DNA of 64,000 bases, taken from IMG/VR virus record IMGVR_UViG_3300026488_000012, positions 62,001 through 126,000 of that record. One strand, given 5' to 3'. Under the pieces are notes generated by a model, which saw nothing but the letters and a program-made list of their open reading frames with translations, was not told the origin of the DNA and did no database searches. The DNA comes from a virus. How positions within the stretch are numbered: the stretch's first letter is position 1; every line of letters starts with the position of its first letter. The translations under genes and the position numbers were made by a program. This document shows positions 45,846-55,795 of this stretch, piece after piece.

Positions 45846-47258
45846 ATGAGTATTATTAACGTACCGTTGGAAAAACATATACAACAGGTTATATCTAGTT
45901 CTTGGAAATTAGAATTTCCTACATTTTATCTATATTTACATACAGAAGAACATGACTTAGTTATAAAACAGATAAAATTCATCGACGTGGTAAGAGATTT
46001 TTATAACAATTTTACAGATGTTATTACGGTTGAGTTTATACTTCCTAAAGGAGACTATAATAAATTTATTCTTCCTAATAAGGATAGGTTAGAATTTACG
46101 TTATGCGTAAAAAGAGAAGATAACATATTTAAAGATAAACTAAGATGTAGAAAATATAAAGGAGTTGTTTTAGACGCAGGTAGCGAACAAAAAGAAACAA
46201 TAGCAAGTTTACATAACATAGCAGATAGTGAAATGCTTAATAAATCCGATTTTGTATACGTTAAAGCACAGTTAGTGATAGGAGAGTTATTGTTCTTTAA
46301 ACAGACTGAAGTCTACGGGACTTATAGAGATACACCTGTTGGTATATTAGGTAAACTTATAGCTAATGAAGTATCTAAAGCCTTAAGTAAGAAAATGTAC
46401 TTATACATAGCTCCTGGTAATAATGATGTACATAGGATAGTCATATCACCGGTTGTTAAATTACACGAGTTACCAGCTTATCTACAAGAGAATTATGGAC
46501 TGTTCTCGGGATTACCTAACATATATTTTAGTAAAACATCTGAAAAACATACAAACTGTCCCGATTGCCCAGTTGTATATGTATATCCTAAAGCTTATAG
46601 TTTAGAAGGTCCTAGATTACGTATCTATAACTCGGCTAGAAGCATTATGGATTACAACGATATGAGTTTTAAAAAGGTAAAAGGAGGCGATGTTGAGGTA
46701 GTAGCGTCTAAGGTAGATGTATCTAAGACAGGATTTGAACATTTACTACAAGAAGAGGTTGGATACTACGGTATAGATGTTTCGGATGTTTTTAAAGATT
46801 ATGTCGAAGATAATGGTTCTTTAAACACCAAAAACTGTTCAGATAAGTTTAAACAAAATATAGACGATTTACTAAAGATAAAAATGTTAACTTTAGATAA
46901 CGATGTATTAGGAGCTAAAACTAAGAAATATGTAGGATATACGTCTAACGAATACGCCATGGCTCAAATGCTTAATAGTAAAAAAACAACCAAAATGAGT
47001 ATAAGTATTAAAAACTTTGATGGATTATGGGATAGAGGTGCTTTAGAAGAAGTTGTTTATCCAGGTATGGGTATAACTTATCTTTATTCGGTATCTGATA
47101 CCATTAACGGTAATAAGGTCTATAAAATAAAAGCTCTACAGGGTGGAATTGATCAAATGCATATATCCTACGATGTTTTAAATAGAGAACTTACCAGTGC
47201 ATTAGTTTTAGATGTTTTAAATCCTGTGGTCGTACAGAAAGAGAAGAGGAACAAATAA
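45846..47258 (+). CDS. Candidate baseplate hub-like protein (470 aa)
   Basis: The first ~150 residues form a strand-rich domain in which LPNKDRLEFTLCVKRED resembles the loop of tail hub proteins that carry conjoined barrels. GPRLRIYNSARSIMDYNDMS lies in the second half, and paired Cys occur in TNCPDCP. T4 gp27/gpD-type hubs are the comparison, but I cannot show it by motif. It opens a two-gene operon with 47273. Confidence 0.45.
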   Translation: MSIINVPLEKHIQQVISSSWKLEFPTFYLYLHTEEHDLVIKQIKFIDVVRDFYNNFTDVITVEFILPKGDYNKFILPNKDRLEFTLCVKREDNIFKDKLRCRKYKGVVLDAGSEQKETIASLHNIADSEMLNKSDFVYVKAQLVIGELLFFKQTEVYGTYRDTPVGILGKLIANEVSKALSKKMYLYIAPGNNDVHRIVISPVVKLHELPAYLQENYGLFSGLPNIYFSKTSEKHTNCPDCPVVYVYPKAYSLEGPRLRIYNSARSIMDYNDMSFKKVKGGDVEVVASKVDVSKTGFEHLLQEEVGYYGIDVSDVFKDYVEDNGSLNTKNCSDKFKQNIDDLLKIKMLTLDNDVLGAKTKKYVGYTSNEYAMAQMLNSKKTTKMSISIKNFDGLWDRGALEEVVYPGMGITYLYSVSDTINGNKVYKIKALQGGIDQMHISYDVLNRELTSALVLDVLNPVVVQKEKRNK

Positions 47259-47272
47259 TAAAAGGACAGAAG

Positions 47273-47620
47273 ATGGAACTGAGGAAGAACGATAAAAATG
47301 AATATGTTATTATTTTAGATAAGAAAGATATTGATGTAGTTATAGATATATTTAAATCCATAACTCCTAACTATGATAGGTATTTACCACTGCAGAATGA
47401 TGATTTATGGTCTAGATTATTATTAAGATATACTGTAGATAGAGTCTTAGACAAGTTAGAGCTCAATAAGAATATTCCTATCCTACTTACTATAATAAAT
47501 GGTAACAGCAAGTTTATAGTCTCTATTACAGACGTAGAACAAAACTATGATGAGAACAACATGGTAAGAGGAATAATGTATGGAGAGATAATTAATACAA
47601 AAATAGTTAAAGAAGTATGA
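47273..47620 (+). CDS. Unknown phage protein (115 aa)
   Basis: Fifteen bases after the hub-like gene, with AAAAGGACAGAAG before the ATG. It is strand-rich and acidic (YVIILDKKDIDVVIDIF). Its TGA stop lies in a bidirectional terminator. Likely a small tail component by context. Confidence 0.6.
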   Translation: MELRKNDKNEYVIILDKKDIDVVIDIFKSITPNYDRYLPLQNDDLWSRLLLRYTVDRVLDKLELNKNIPILLTIINGNSKFIVSITDVEQNYDENNMVRGIMYGEIINTKIVKEV

Positions 47621-47641
47621 GGAGTAATTACTCCTCATACT
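47614..47641. terminator. Bidirectional palindromic terminator
   Basis: A perfect 28-nt palindrome holds the TGA of the rightward gene and the TAA of the leftward gene. Confidence 0.8.
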
Positions 47642-48215
47642 CTAATAAATCATAATCGTCATCTTTGTCTTGTTGTTCTACTTCCTTACTCTCTTCAAGC
47701 AAGCTACCATATCTCTCTTTTATCATATTGTAAAACTCTATTACGTTTTTTATATCTCTTGGATTAACTTTAACAATCTTACTTATAGCTTCTAGTACAG
47801 GTTCTAATTCCTTTTCAGCAAGTACTCTGTTATTCTCTACTGTTAGGTTATAGTTGTTAACTATTGTTGCATAACTTATCTCTTCTAGTGGAGTGTTAAC
47901 GTTATCATAATCTCCTAATAACGGAGGTACTGTAAATAACTTTTCATTAGTCTTATCATCTACTACTATAAATGGTCTTTTAGGATCGCCTGCGATATTG
48001 TAAAAGTTTATAAAGAACCTTCTATTATTCTCCTCGTTATGTTCAACTTTACCTAATAAGTATGGTAGGATATATTCTACAAACACAGATTCACTAACTC
48101 TGTTTAAGTCTTCATCACTTTCTACTTCTACGAATTTCTTTATTTCTTCAGCAGATGAAGCTATCGCTTCCTCTAAAAGATGTAAATATTTCTTGTTGAT
48201 TTCAGGTTTCATCAT
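47628..48215 (-). CDS. Acidic unknown protein (195 aa)
   Basis: The protein is helical and ends in a very acidic tail (QQDKDDDYDLLEYEE). Two consecutive ATGs (48215 and 48212) follow AAAGGACTAA; either may be used. It shares a leftward operon with the 131-aa gene. No motif recognised. The charge could fit a small chaperone or tail-assembly type factor, but that is speculative. Confidence 0.65.
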   Translation of the reverse strand: MMKPEINKKYLHLLEEAIASSAEEIKKFVEVESDEDLNRVSESVFVEYILPYLLGKVEHNEENNRRFFINFYNIAGDPKRPFIVVDDKTNEKLFTVPPLLGDYDNVNTPLEEISYATIVNNYNLTVENNRVLAEKELEPVLEAISKIVKVNPRDIKNVIEFYNMIKERYGSLLEESKEVEQQDKDDDYDLLEYEE

Positions 48216-48243
48216 TTAGTCCTTTACTTTGGTTGTAATGTAG

Positions 48244-48639
48244 TCATCTTAGTAAATATCTGTCAATATTTATATTATCATTAGCACTGATCTCTATTAT
48301 CTCAGATAGATAATAAGTCTTATTATTCTCGTATGTAGCAGCTACTTCTATACCTATTGTTCTTGGTTTGTTATCGTTTTCTTTTATGTTTACACTAACA
48401 TTTACTTCTTTAAAATATAGAAGATAATAATCTGTAAGAGCTTCTTTTATTCTAGATACTAACTCACTATCATCGTTTTTGTAATTCTGATATATCCATT
48501 TAAACGATTTTATTTTACCGTAGAATGTTACCGATTGAGAATAGTCTGATGTTACGAAATATAGAAATATCTTTTCCATTAGAATAACTGGATCTTTTGT
48601 TAAACCAAATATAGTCATAGTTGGTAATAGATTTTTCAT
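48244..48639 (-). CDS. Unknown phage protein (131 aa)
   Basis: ATG 48639 follows AAAGGATTTGAAA; the upstream in-frame TTG at 48645 overlaps that site. The protein is a compact alpha/beta type with an LTKDPVILMEKIFLYF helix. Such small proteins next to tail genes often belong to the virion, but nothing specific is recognised. First gene of a leftward pair, divergent from the SbcD-like gene. Confidence 0.6.
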   Translation of the reverse strand: MKNLLPTMTIFGLTKDPVILMEKIFLYFVTSDYSQSVTFYGKIKSFKWIYQNYKNDDSELVSRIKEALTDYYLLYFKEVNVSVNIKENDNKPRTIGIEVAATYENNKTYYLSEIIEISANDNINIDRYLLR

Positions 48640-48663
48640 TTTCAAATCCTTTAGGAGGTATTT

Positions 48664-49782
48664 ATGTTTAGATTTTTAGTTTTATCGGATATACATTTAG
48701 GTCATAACAAAACCCCTACAGAGTTCATAACTCATAACTTAAGAATATGGTTTAAAGATTACGAACATTTGTTTAATATAAATAACTTAGACGCTATATT
48801 TATATCAGGAGATGTTTTTGATAGGTTATTGTCTCCTAATAGTATAGAAAGTATGGAAGCGTATACGTGGTTATCAGAGTTAGCTAAGTACTGTAGTGAA
48901 AACAATATAAAGCTTAGAATACTAGAAGGTACACCAAGCCATGATTGGAAACAGACTAAATTACTGTATAAGATTATTGGAAATTTACATCTCGATATAG
49001 ATTTTAAATACTACGAAGATGTCGATATTGAAGTAATAAGAACTGATAATGCTGAAGTTTCTGTTCTATATATACCGGACGAGATAAGAGAAACTAGTGA
49101 GGAAACATATGAGCTAGTTAAATCAACACTCAAGAAGCACAATATGGAGAAAGTGGACATAGTAATAATGCATGGAGCTTTTAATTATCAATTACCTGTT
49201 AAAGGATTAGATTTCTTACATAATGAAGATGATTATCTATCCATAACTAATGATTTAGTAATTGTAGGACACATTCATAACCAGTCTATTTTTAAAAACA
49301 ATAAGTATAAATCGTTTATACTATGTCCTGGTAGTTTTGATAGGTTAACATTCGCAGACGAAGATATCAAGAAGGGTGGTTGGTTAGTTGAAATAAATGA
49401 AGACGGTGTGAATACTATGTTTTTGGAAAACAGATTAGCTATTAATTTTAAAACAATAGATATTTCAGATAAGAATATAAACTCTTATAAGAAAATAATA
49501 GAATCCATACCAAAGTATTCTAATATCAGACTTATAGTTAACGAAGAGAACAACGTTAATGAACTTGTTAAATACGTAAAATCCGTTAGACCAGATATAA
49601 ACATAGTAGTTAAGGTAAATAAAACAAAAAACAATAATGAGAATAAAGTAGAGAATGTGTCACATACCTTTAAGATAACAGAAGATAATATAAGGGAATT
49701 GATTTATGAAGAATTAAAAAATGATAATTACGATAAAGAACTGCTTAATGAAGAGTTAGACTTGATATTAAGCTCCTTATAA
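48664..49782 (+). CDS. SbcD/Mre11-like metallophosphoesterase nuclease
   Basis: All calcineurin-like motifs are present in order: LSDIHLGH (Asp9, His11), ISGDVFDR (Asp50), EGTPSHDW (His93/Asp94 region), IMHGAF (His170) and VGHIHNQ (202-205). This matches SbcD/Mre11 and T4 gp47, the nuclease partner of an SMC-type ATPase in double-strand break processing and recombination. The first His motif is GTPSHD rather than GNHD. The C-terminal ~120 residues are lysine/asparagine-rich and may bind the ATPase partner. No SbcC/gp46 gene is in this window. Confidence 0.85.
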   Translation: MFRFLVLSDIHLGHNKTPTEFITHNLRIWFKDYEHLFNINNLDAIFISGDVFDRLLSPNSIESMEAYTWLSELAKYCSENNIKLRILEGTPSHDWKQTKLLYKIIGNLHLDIDFKYYEDVDIEVIRTDNAEVSVLYIPDEIRETSEETYELVKSTLKKHNMEKVDIVIMHGAFNYQLPVKGLDFLHNEDDYLSITNDLVIVGHIHNQSIFKNNKYKSFILCPGSFDRLTFADEDIKKGGWLVEINEDGVNTMFLENRLAINFKTIDISDKNINSYKKIIESIPKYSNIRLIVNEENNVNELVKYVKSVRPDINIVVKVNKTKNNNENKVENVSHTFKITEDNIRELIYEELKNDNYDKELLNEELDLILSSL

Positions 49783-49825
49783 TAATATTTAATTAATTTG
49801 TATATAGAGTAACAAGGAGTAAATA

Positions 49826-50674
49826 ATGGATGTTACAGTATGGACAGGAGATATACTTCCTATAAATTACCCTACCGAAGCTGTTATTTTATCTTACGAG
49901 AAAAGACGAGGTGATTATGATTATTTACTTATTAATTTCACTACTTTAGTAAGAAATTTTATTACTGCGTTAAATCCGGTAGAGGATATATCTGAAAAGA
50001 GTAAATGGAAGAAAGAAATATTAACAGGAAATAGGTATAAAGATAAAATAAAAAATCTGTTTATAAAAGATTTAGAGATATTCCTAAATATCCTAAACGA
50101 TAAACATCTGAAGGTTAAATTTTATTATAGAAAAGATATCGACCATAAGAAGATAAAGAAATGCTATAACAATTATAAGTTGTTGGAGGAATTAAATTTC
50201 AATAACCAGATATCTGAAGAATATGCTAAATCCTTTGTAAGATATGTAACCGACGAAGCTGTTGTAAAGATAGAACCATTACCACAACCCGATCCTTCGG
50301 TTAATTATCTTATACTAACACATAATTCCATAGATTTGATAAGATTTCAGTATAAGAAATATGTGAATCTAATCGAATCTTTTACAGGAGACATAAAACC
50401 TTACACTTTATGGTATACTAAATTATCTAAATTCGGAGACCATGATTTATCTATTATACCATTTAACTATATCACTCTAGCTATATTTGGTTGTAATAAC
50501 TATGTAAAACCAGGTAAGATTAAACTTAAGAAACATATATATGGGATAGCTAAAAAGATGAAGTGGACAAGTTCTACTACCTTAAGTAAAGTAAAACTTG
50601 ATTTAGAAATAAAGGATCCTATGCTTTATAAACTACTCAATGAACAGATAGGTAAATGTTACAAGAATATTTAA
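49826..50674 (+). CDS. Conserved phage protein of unknown function (282 aa)
   Basis: The central and C-terminal parts hold YLILTHNSIDLIRFQ, ESFTGDIKPYTLWYTKLSKF and IIPFNYITLAIFGCN. I recall this combination from conserved jumbo-phage proteins without known function. Lys is abundant throughout. The ATG follows CAAGGAGTAAATA. It lies between the SbcD-like nuclease and a small operon end at 51378. Confidence 0.6.
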   Translation: MDVTVWTGDILPINYPTEAVILSYEKRRGDYDYLLINFTTLVRNFITALNPVEDISEKSKWKKEILTGNRYKDKIKNLFIKDLEIFLNILNDKHLKVKFYYRKDIDHKKIKKCYNNYKLLEELNFNNQISEEYAKSFVRYVTDEAVVKIEPLPQPDPSVNYLILTHNSIDLIRFQYKKYVNLIESFTGDIKPYTLWYTKLSKFGDHDLSIIPFNYITLAIFGCNNYVKPGKIKLKKHIYGIAKKMKWTSSTTLSKVKLDLEIKDPMLYKLLNEQIGKCYKNI

Positions 50675-50721
50675 AGAATTCTATTTGAGCTGAATTTAAT
50701 AAAAACAAAAAGGAGTTATTT

Positions 50722-51354
50722 ATGGAAAATAAAGTAAGGTTGATACCGAAATCAGTATTTTTAAGATTAAGAAGACTTACACTGTTGGATAAAGTCGGTG
50801 ATAAAGAGTATATACTAAACTGGGGATACAGAGATGGTTATGTATCTTTGGGTGTTATAGACAGAGAGACTAACAGAAGTATTAAAGATGCTAGAATTGC
50901 TTTGAATACTGTCCTTCTAAGAACAGTTGTTCAATATTTAAGAAAAGTAATAGATAGTCAGGAAGAGATAAGTTATACGATAGAGTCTAAAAGTAGGGAT
51001 TTTAACAACAAGGATAATAATAGTTTAATAATTAAAGGTAAATTACATATCGGTAAAAAGAAAGTTAAAGACCACTTAATTAACTACATAATGTTGGAAA
51101 ATGGGGTTAAATACCCGTTTAAATTATTACCAAGCAAGTATTATGTATTCTACAAAAATGGAGAGAAGCTTAACGATTATACAGAGCTTAGTAACTTCTT
51201 TACAGAAGCTTATATAAAAGAACTTAATAAGATTTTGGACGAGATACCGCCGTTTACAGAAGAAGATGTATTTGAAGTTAACCTAAACTTTAATAAAAAC
51301 GACAAGACTGACAAAAATAATAAAACAAAAGAGGAGGATGATGATTTATTTTAG
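50722..51354 (+). CDS. Unknown phage protein (210 aa)
   Basis: The N-terminus is basic (RLIPKSVFLRLRRL), and the C-terminus is a Lys/Asp/Asn-rich tail ending EEDDDLF. The middle (FKLLPSKYYVFY ... ELNKILDEI) vaguely recalls the C-terminal block of the 9686/14789 family, but too weakly to claim. Ribosome binding site AAAAGGAGTTATTT. Its stop abuts the terminator at 51355. Confidence 0.65.
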   Translation: MENKVRLIPKSVFLRLRRLTLLDKVGDKEYILNWGYRDGYVSLGVIDRETNRSIKDARIALNTVLLRTVVQYLRKVIDSQEEISYTIESKSRDFNNKDNNSLIIKGKLHIGKKKVKDHLINYIMLENGVKYPFKLLPSKYYVFYKNGEKLNDYTELSNFFTEAYIKELNKILDEIPPFTEEDVFEVNLNFNKNDKTDKNNKTKEEDDDLF

Positions 51355-51397
51355 TTATGGAGGATAATTCCTCCATAATTGGTAATATTTTTAATTT
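51355..51397 (+). terminator. Terminator whose tail enters the 106-bp repeat
   Basis: TTATGGAGGA (51355-51364) pairs with TCCTCCATAA (51369-51378). The T-rich tail (TATTTTT) is the first part of the direct repeat. Confidence 0.7.
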
Positions 51398-51486
51398 TAA
51401 CTATATATATTGTTATCTTACTAAAATGCAATAAAACTACAAGATTAGGAGGTAAATATGAGTAATGAATTTTACAAAATTAAGGA
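51381..51486 (+). repeat. 106-bp exact direct repeat, copy A (promoter, leader, first codons)
   Basis: This stretch is identical, base for base, to 59946-60051. It spans the terminator tail, the promoter-like motif, the leader with AGGAGG, and the first ten codons (MSNEFYKIKD) of the downstream gene. The two genes diverge directly after it. Confidence 0.9.
51413..51437 (+). promoter_or_regulatory. Best example of the phage promoter-like motif
   Basis: TTATCTTACTAAAA then TGCAATAAAAC lies 20 bases before the start codon of the 518-aa gene. An AT-rich TATATATATTG tract precedes it. Confidence 0.65.
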
Positions 51487-53014
51487 CGTATATAAAGATA
51501 CAAGTGTCCTTGTTAGTTACAAAGATAAGGAGATAGAATTTCCGATAGAGATTCTAATTAATCGTAGAAGTAGAGATAGTTACGATAAAGGCATGTTTAC
51601 CGTACTCAATAAGTACGTAGACTGGAAAGGAGTCGGTTTTAAAGAAAAACTATTTAATAGAAATGTAGAAGTGTATAATAATATCCTAGAACTCACTAAC
51701 TACGACCATATAACAGCAGAGGATTATAAGGTGGTTGGTCCTATCTTGGATATGTTTAATTTTCAAGAAGTTAAAGATTTCATAAAGAAATACAATATTG
51801 TAACACCGTTATCTCATTTAGACGATGAGTTTAACTTATCTATAGAGATAAACAAAGAAGGTAGTAGAGTTCAAACTTATCTCAAGGAGGATTATATAGA
51901 GCTTGTTGCGTTATTGACTATTATTAAGTCGGTTATAGGTCCTATCGGAATGTACGCTGAATTCAATACCGGTAAAATACCAGAGAATTATAGAGAGCTA
52001 ATTCTAATCAATTTTCTACTGGAGCATGAGATATCAGAAACCCCTCCATTTAAGAAGTTAATAGGGTATATAGAAAAACTTGTTAAGAACATAGAGACGA
52101 ACGAGGAAGAGCTTAACATACGCTTAATTAAAAGGGGTATAGATAAGGAAAATCTCATCTATAGTATACTTGGAGGAGTGTTGTTTACTAAACTTTGTCT
52201 AAGAAACGAGATTAACGATACTGAGGATAAGAGTATAATAAATACTCTTTATAGTTACGTTAGTAATAAATTAGAGATTAAGAATACTGCTACTTCTAAT
52301 ATCAGGATTAAGAAGTATTATATAAGTAGCCAGGATGGCGAAGATACTGAGAGTATTATAGAAAGCTATAGGATACCTACTGAATTAACACAAGGTTGGA
52401 TAGAGGAGTTCAAATTTGCCACTAGCGATATACGTAGGATGTATAGGTTTTATACAGGTAAGGAACCAAGTGAAGAATTAAAAATGTTTGAACATGCCAT
52501 ACATAGTATATCTCCTAAAGAAATACCAGAAGTAAATATCAAACTAGCGTTTATTATATTAAAGAAGATTATAGACCCGAGAGCTTATTTGTATGTAGAC
52601 GCTAAGAATATTAAAAATGTATTAACAGTAGCAGCTACTGTGGCTTGGGAATTAGATTTCCAAAACATGTCTTTGGTATTGTCTAGTCAAAAAGCACCTG
52701 GTGGTATTGGTTTTAGTATAAATAGTAAAACAAAACTTGATTCAATTACTAAGGAATTGTTAGCAAAGGAATTTCCTCTTAATGTTTACAATTTTAATAA
52801 AAGAAAGAATATCATAACTAAAGTGGATAATGTTGTAGAGAAATATATAACAAAGATTGCCGAGAAGATGTTAACTACTCAGTATTTATGTATGTTACCA
52901 GAAAATATTATAGAAGAAGTAACAGGTAGTAGAAAGAGGATAATAGAGGTTCCTACGTCTATTAGAAGTATACTAACAGAGCTACTAATTAAGATAGAAT
53001 ATACAGTTAATTAA
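51458..53014 (+). CDS. Unknown protein sharing its first ten codons with the RNA polymerase fragment gene (518 aa)
   Basis: The ATG follows TTAGGAGGTAAAT within the 106-bp repeat. After MSNEFYKIKD the protein is unlike the RpoB-like protein at 60023. It is helical and mixed in charge, with no catalytic motif seen; the region RAYLYVDAKNIKNVLTVAAT and a later KAPGGIGFSINSKTKLDS are the most distinctive. The shared promoter implies co-expression with the RNA polymerase subunit, and a partnership is a reasonable but untested idea. It does not show RpoB or RpoC signatures. Confidence 0.75.
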   Translation: MSNEFYKIKDVYKDTSVLVSYKDKEIEFPIEILINRRSRDSYDKGMFTVLNKYVDWKGVGFKEKLFNRNVEVYNNILELTNYDHITAEDYKVVGPILDMFNFQEVKDFIKKYNIVTPLSHLDDEFNLSIEINKEGSRVQTYLKEDYIELVALLTIIKSVIGPIGMYAEFNTGKIPENYRELILINFLLEHEISETPPFKKLIGYIEKLVKNIETNEEELNIRLIKRGIDKENLIYSILGGVLFTKLCLRNEINDTEDKSIINTLYSYVSNKLEIKNTATSNIRIKKYYISSQDGEDTESIIESYRIPTELTQGWIEEFKFATSDIRRMYRFYTGKEPSEELKMFEHAIHSISPKEIPEVNIKLAFIILKKIIDPRAYLYVDAKNIKNVLTVAATVAWELDFQNMSLVLSSQKAPGGIGFSINSKTKLDSITKELLAKEFPLNVYNFNKRKNIITKVDNVVEKYITKIAEKMLTTQYLCMLPENIIEEVTGSRKRIIEVPTSIRSILTELLIKIEYTVN

Positions 53015-53032
53015 TTTGTAAGTTTTATTAAA

Positions 53033-53058
53033 ACTATCTTACTAAACTGCAACAAAAC
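53033..53058 (+). promoter_or_regulatory. Phage promoter-like motif
   Basis: ACTATCTTACTAAAC then TGCAACAAAAC is a close match to the recurrent motif, 22 bases before the start at 53081. Confidence 0.6.
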
Positions 53059-53080
53059 AAAAAAAAAACAGGAGGTAAAT

Positions 53081-54565
53081 ATGAATCCAGAAGGACTATT
53101 TAATCAACCAACAGTTCCAAATTTTACAGTGGAACAATTCTATATCATCCCTACTGAGGGATATAAAGATATGGTCATTAGACCGATTAATCTTAATGTA
53201 GACCGTGAGGATTTAAACAGGATAGTAGACTTATTAAAGACTAAACTATCTGGCTATGACGTAAAAATAAACCCGCTTGAGTTGTCGGGTATGAACATTA
53301 TAGAACCCGGGGACAAAGTGCTTCCTACAGAAATACCAGGCGGATGGGGTCAACCAAGAGGTGTGTTTCTACTAGTGATTAAGTATACTGACGCTGTGAC
53401 AGGTGTAGACGAGATGGTGTATTTAACAGGATTTACCGATACGCCTAATTTCAATCCAGTTACAGGTGCAGTCGATGAGAGCATGTTACTATATCCTAAC
53501 ACTATGGTAATACTAACAAAAGTTACAAATGTTGACAAATTTGGTAACCCGTATACTTATTATAGGGTTACTAATACATTAAATCTTGAGTACGATATCA
53601 GTACAGGTGAGTATTACACTATTGATGATCTAACCAACGCTAAGTTTATGTTAAGACCTGTGGACATTATGAGAAAAATAGAAGATTTGGAATTATCAGG
53701 AGACGCTATTTCTAGCGCAAATACTTCTTCAACTACTAAAATTATATCGGCTATTAAGAAACCCGACTTATTACCAACTATACATGTCACAGAGACATTG
53801 AACGGTCTTATAACGGGCGCGATTATGACCGATGGTACAAATGTTTATGATACATTAAAAGCAAGCGATAGCGTACTCGATCCTACATCCATTCTTCTAT
53901 ATAACTCATTTATTAAATCGTTATTAAGGATAACAAAAGGTCGTATGTATTTTAGTATTAAAGAATTAGCATTGTTGGATAATTCTGTTTTAAACAAAAT
54001 AACAATCATAAGACAAGTAGGGCAACCTACTATGGAAATGCCTGATATACTAACAAGTAACGTTTCTGAGGAGGTATATATACCTACCATAGAAGCTAAG
54101 TTATCAACTATGATAAGAGACATGGTATCAACGCTAATAACAAAGAACATGCTAATGTCCATTACATTCACGATGACTAACGCCACCATAGACGGTAGTA
54201 TTTACCTCACGCCTATTCACGCTACTCCTGTAACAGGAGATCTCGATGTTAAGTACTTGGTAAACAAGTTTAAGTTAGAGTTTGAGCAATTAGTGGTCCC
54301 TGCTATAACATATAATAATAGTTTAGTGTTGAATATTAACGTTTATGCTAGTATACTTGGAGAAACCAAAATCTCAATATCTGTGAACGGTGGACCTGAG
54401 ATATTGTTTATATATCCTACGTTCGCAGATAATCTCTATAACTCACTATTATCAGACGTTAATAAATTTAACGAAGTCACCAGCAGTTATAAAAATATTG
54501 TAGATGTCGCTCTTGGTGAACTCAAATATATGACAGATTCTCAAACAGCAAAAATTGTACAATAA
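53081..54565 (+). CDS. Structural-type phage protein (494 aa)
   Basis: The protein is rich in Thr, Val, Ile, Asn and Asp with strand patterns (VYLTGFTDTPNFNPVTGAVD, YPNTMVILTKVTNVDKFGNP) typical of virion proteins. It has no catalytic motif. Codon use includes more GTC, GAC, and GGC than the neighbours. Strong ribosome binding site CAGGAGGTAAAT. It shares an operon with the next gene, nineteen bases away. The early-type promoter motif in front is unusual for a structural gene. Confidence 0.6.
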   Translation: MNPEGLFNQPTVPNFTVEQFYIIPTEGYKDMVIRPINLNVDREDLNRIVDLLKTKLSGYDVKINPLELSGMNIIEPGDKVLPTEIPGGWGQPRGVFLLVIKYTDAVTGVDEMVYLTGFTDTPNFNPVTGAVDESMLLYPNTMVILTKVTNVDKFGNPYTYYRVTNTLNLEYDISTGEYYTIDDLTNAKFMLRPVDIMRKIEDLELSGDAISSANTSSTTKIISAIKKPDLLPTIHVTETLNGLITGAIMTDGTNVYDTLKASDSVLDPTSILLYNSFIKSLLRITKGRMYFSIKELALLDNSVLNKITIIRQVGQPTMEMPDILTSNVSEEVYIPTIEAKLSTMIRDMVSTLITKNMLMSITFTMTNATIDGSIYLTPIHATPVTGDLDVKYLVNKFKLEFEQLVVPAITYNNSLVLNINVYASILGETKISISVNGGPEILFIYPTFADNLYNSLLSDVNKFNEVTSSYKNIVDVALGELKYMTDSQTAKIVQ

Positions 54566-54584
54566 AAAAAAAAAGGAGTTAACA

Positions 54585-55775
54585 ATGGAAAGAATAAATG
54601 AGTTTTATAAAGATATATTAGAAGCTTTAGGTTTAGTTGTAGATGAAAAAGGAAGAATATTCGTTAAAACGGGTAAAACTCTTACCCCTCTTGTCATGGA
54701 TGGTTTACAATTTGTGTTACCTACTAAAGAGAATATAGAAAATCTTATAATCAAAGATGAGAACGGTAAATATAAAGCTGCTTATAGATTTTTCAATCCA
54801 GCATACGAGGACCCTATTAAAGGAGTAGATGTATCTCTTAATAAACTAAGAGAGATTATGTATAGAAGATTAGAGAATAGAGTTGTTTCCATTATGGAAG
54901 TATTAATAAATATCGCTATGGGCGAAGCAGCTAGCCCAGGCGCTATAGAATTTATAGAATTACTAAACAGGTATAAAAACTCAAACATTAAGAAACTCGT
55001 AGATACGGGTATCTTAGATGCATTAAGAGCTCTCTATAAAAACAGCACCAGCTCTAAAAATCCATTAGATAATTTCTTACATATATATCTTCAGAAAGGT
55101 ACTACCATCAATAATGAAAAGTATAATAAGATAGCTTCTACTCAATTCCATATGTATAATAGACTCATAGACTTTAAAGTAAAGCAAGACGATATTAATG
55201 GAATTAAATTAAGAAATAAAGACAAAGGAGCTATTTTATCAGGATACGAATATATATTCAAAGATGTTGATGAGCTCATTAAAGGCATCATCATAGGTAG
55301 TAAAAACAATGTAGCACCTGGACTACATTCATTATTGCTAACCTATGACAAATTAGTCGATAAGACTAATAAAGCTATAGAAGATATTAAGGAAGATATT
55401 GAAGAAGAATTGTTTGTAGAACTTAAGCTAAGGAAGTTGAAAATAAATGTAAATGATTTAGATAAGTTCTTAACTGAACTCAAGGAAGATTTAAAATTCA
55501 TACCTAAAGATTCTGAAATCGAGCAAATGATTCAGCAACAAACTACTATAGGTTATGTAACGCCTAATAGAAAAACAGTACAACCTAATCAACAAACGAC
55601 TCAATCTGAACTAGACCCTGTTGAACTTGCTGCTATGGAATCAGTAAACGAACCTGTGACTATGACTGGCGGATTCGTTAATCCTATGACACCGGTACCT
55701 CAACCACAACAAATGAATAATATTCAATCACAAGTAAGTAACCAGGGTGATTATGATCCTGTACTAATGATGTAA
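54585..55775 (+). CDS. Conserved phage protein with Gln/Pro-rich tail (396 aa)
   Basis: ATG 54585 follows AAAAGGAGTTAAC; the in-frame ATG further upstream lies in the previous gene. The N-terminal part (YKDILEALGLVVDEKGRIFV then TLTPLVMDGLQFVLPTKENI) matches a conserved protein type of jumbo phages of unknown function. A helical middle and a low-complexity tail (QPNQQTTQSE, PVPQPQQMNN) follow. Probably a non-enzymatic structural or assembly protein. Confidence 0.65.
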   Translation: MERINEFYKDILEALGLVVDEKGRIFVKTGKTLTPLVMDGLQFVLPTKENIENLIIKDENGKYKAAYRFFNPAYEDPIKGVDVSLNKLREIMYRRLENRVVSIMEVLINIAMGEAASPGAIEFIELLNRYKNSNIKKLVDTGILDALRALYKNSTSSKNPLDNFLHIYLQKGTTINNEKYNKIASTQFHMYNRLIDFKVKQDDINGIKLRNKDKGAILSGYEYIFKDVDELIKGIIIGSKNNVAPGLHSLLLTYDKLVDKTNKAIEDIKEDIEEELFVELKLRKLKINVNDLDKFLTELKEDLKFIPKDSEIEQMIQQQTTIGYVTPNRKTVQPNQQTTQSELDPVELAAMESVNEPVTMTGGFVNPMTPVPQPQQMNNIQSQVSNQGDYDPVLMM

Positions 55776-55795
55776 ATTAATATAAGGAGACAGTG

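Noticed and set aside
51458-53014. The 518-aa protein as the missing N-terminal half of RpoB
   Set aside because: It shares promoter and first codons with the RpoB-like gene but shows none of the beta N-terminal motifs, so only an association in expression is claimed.
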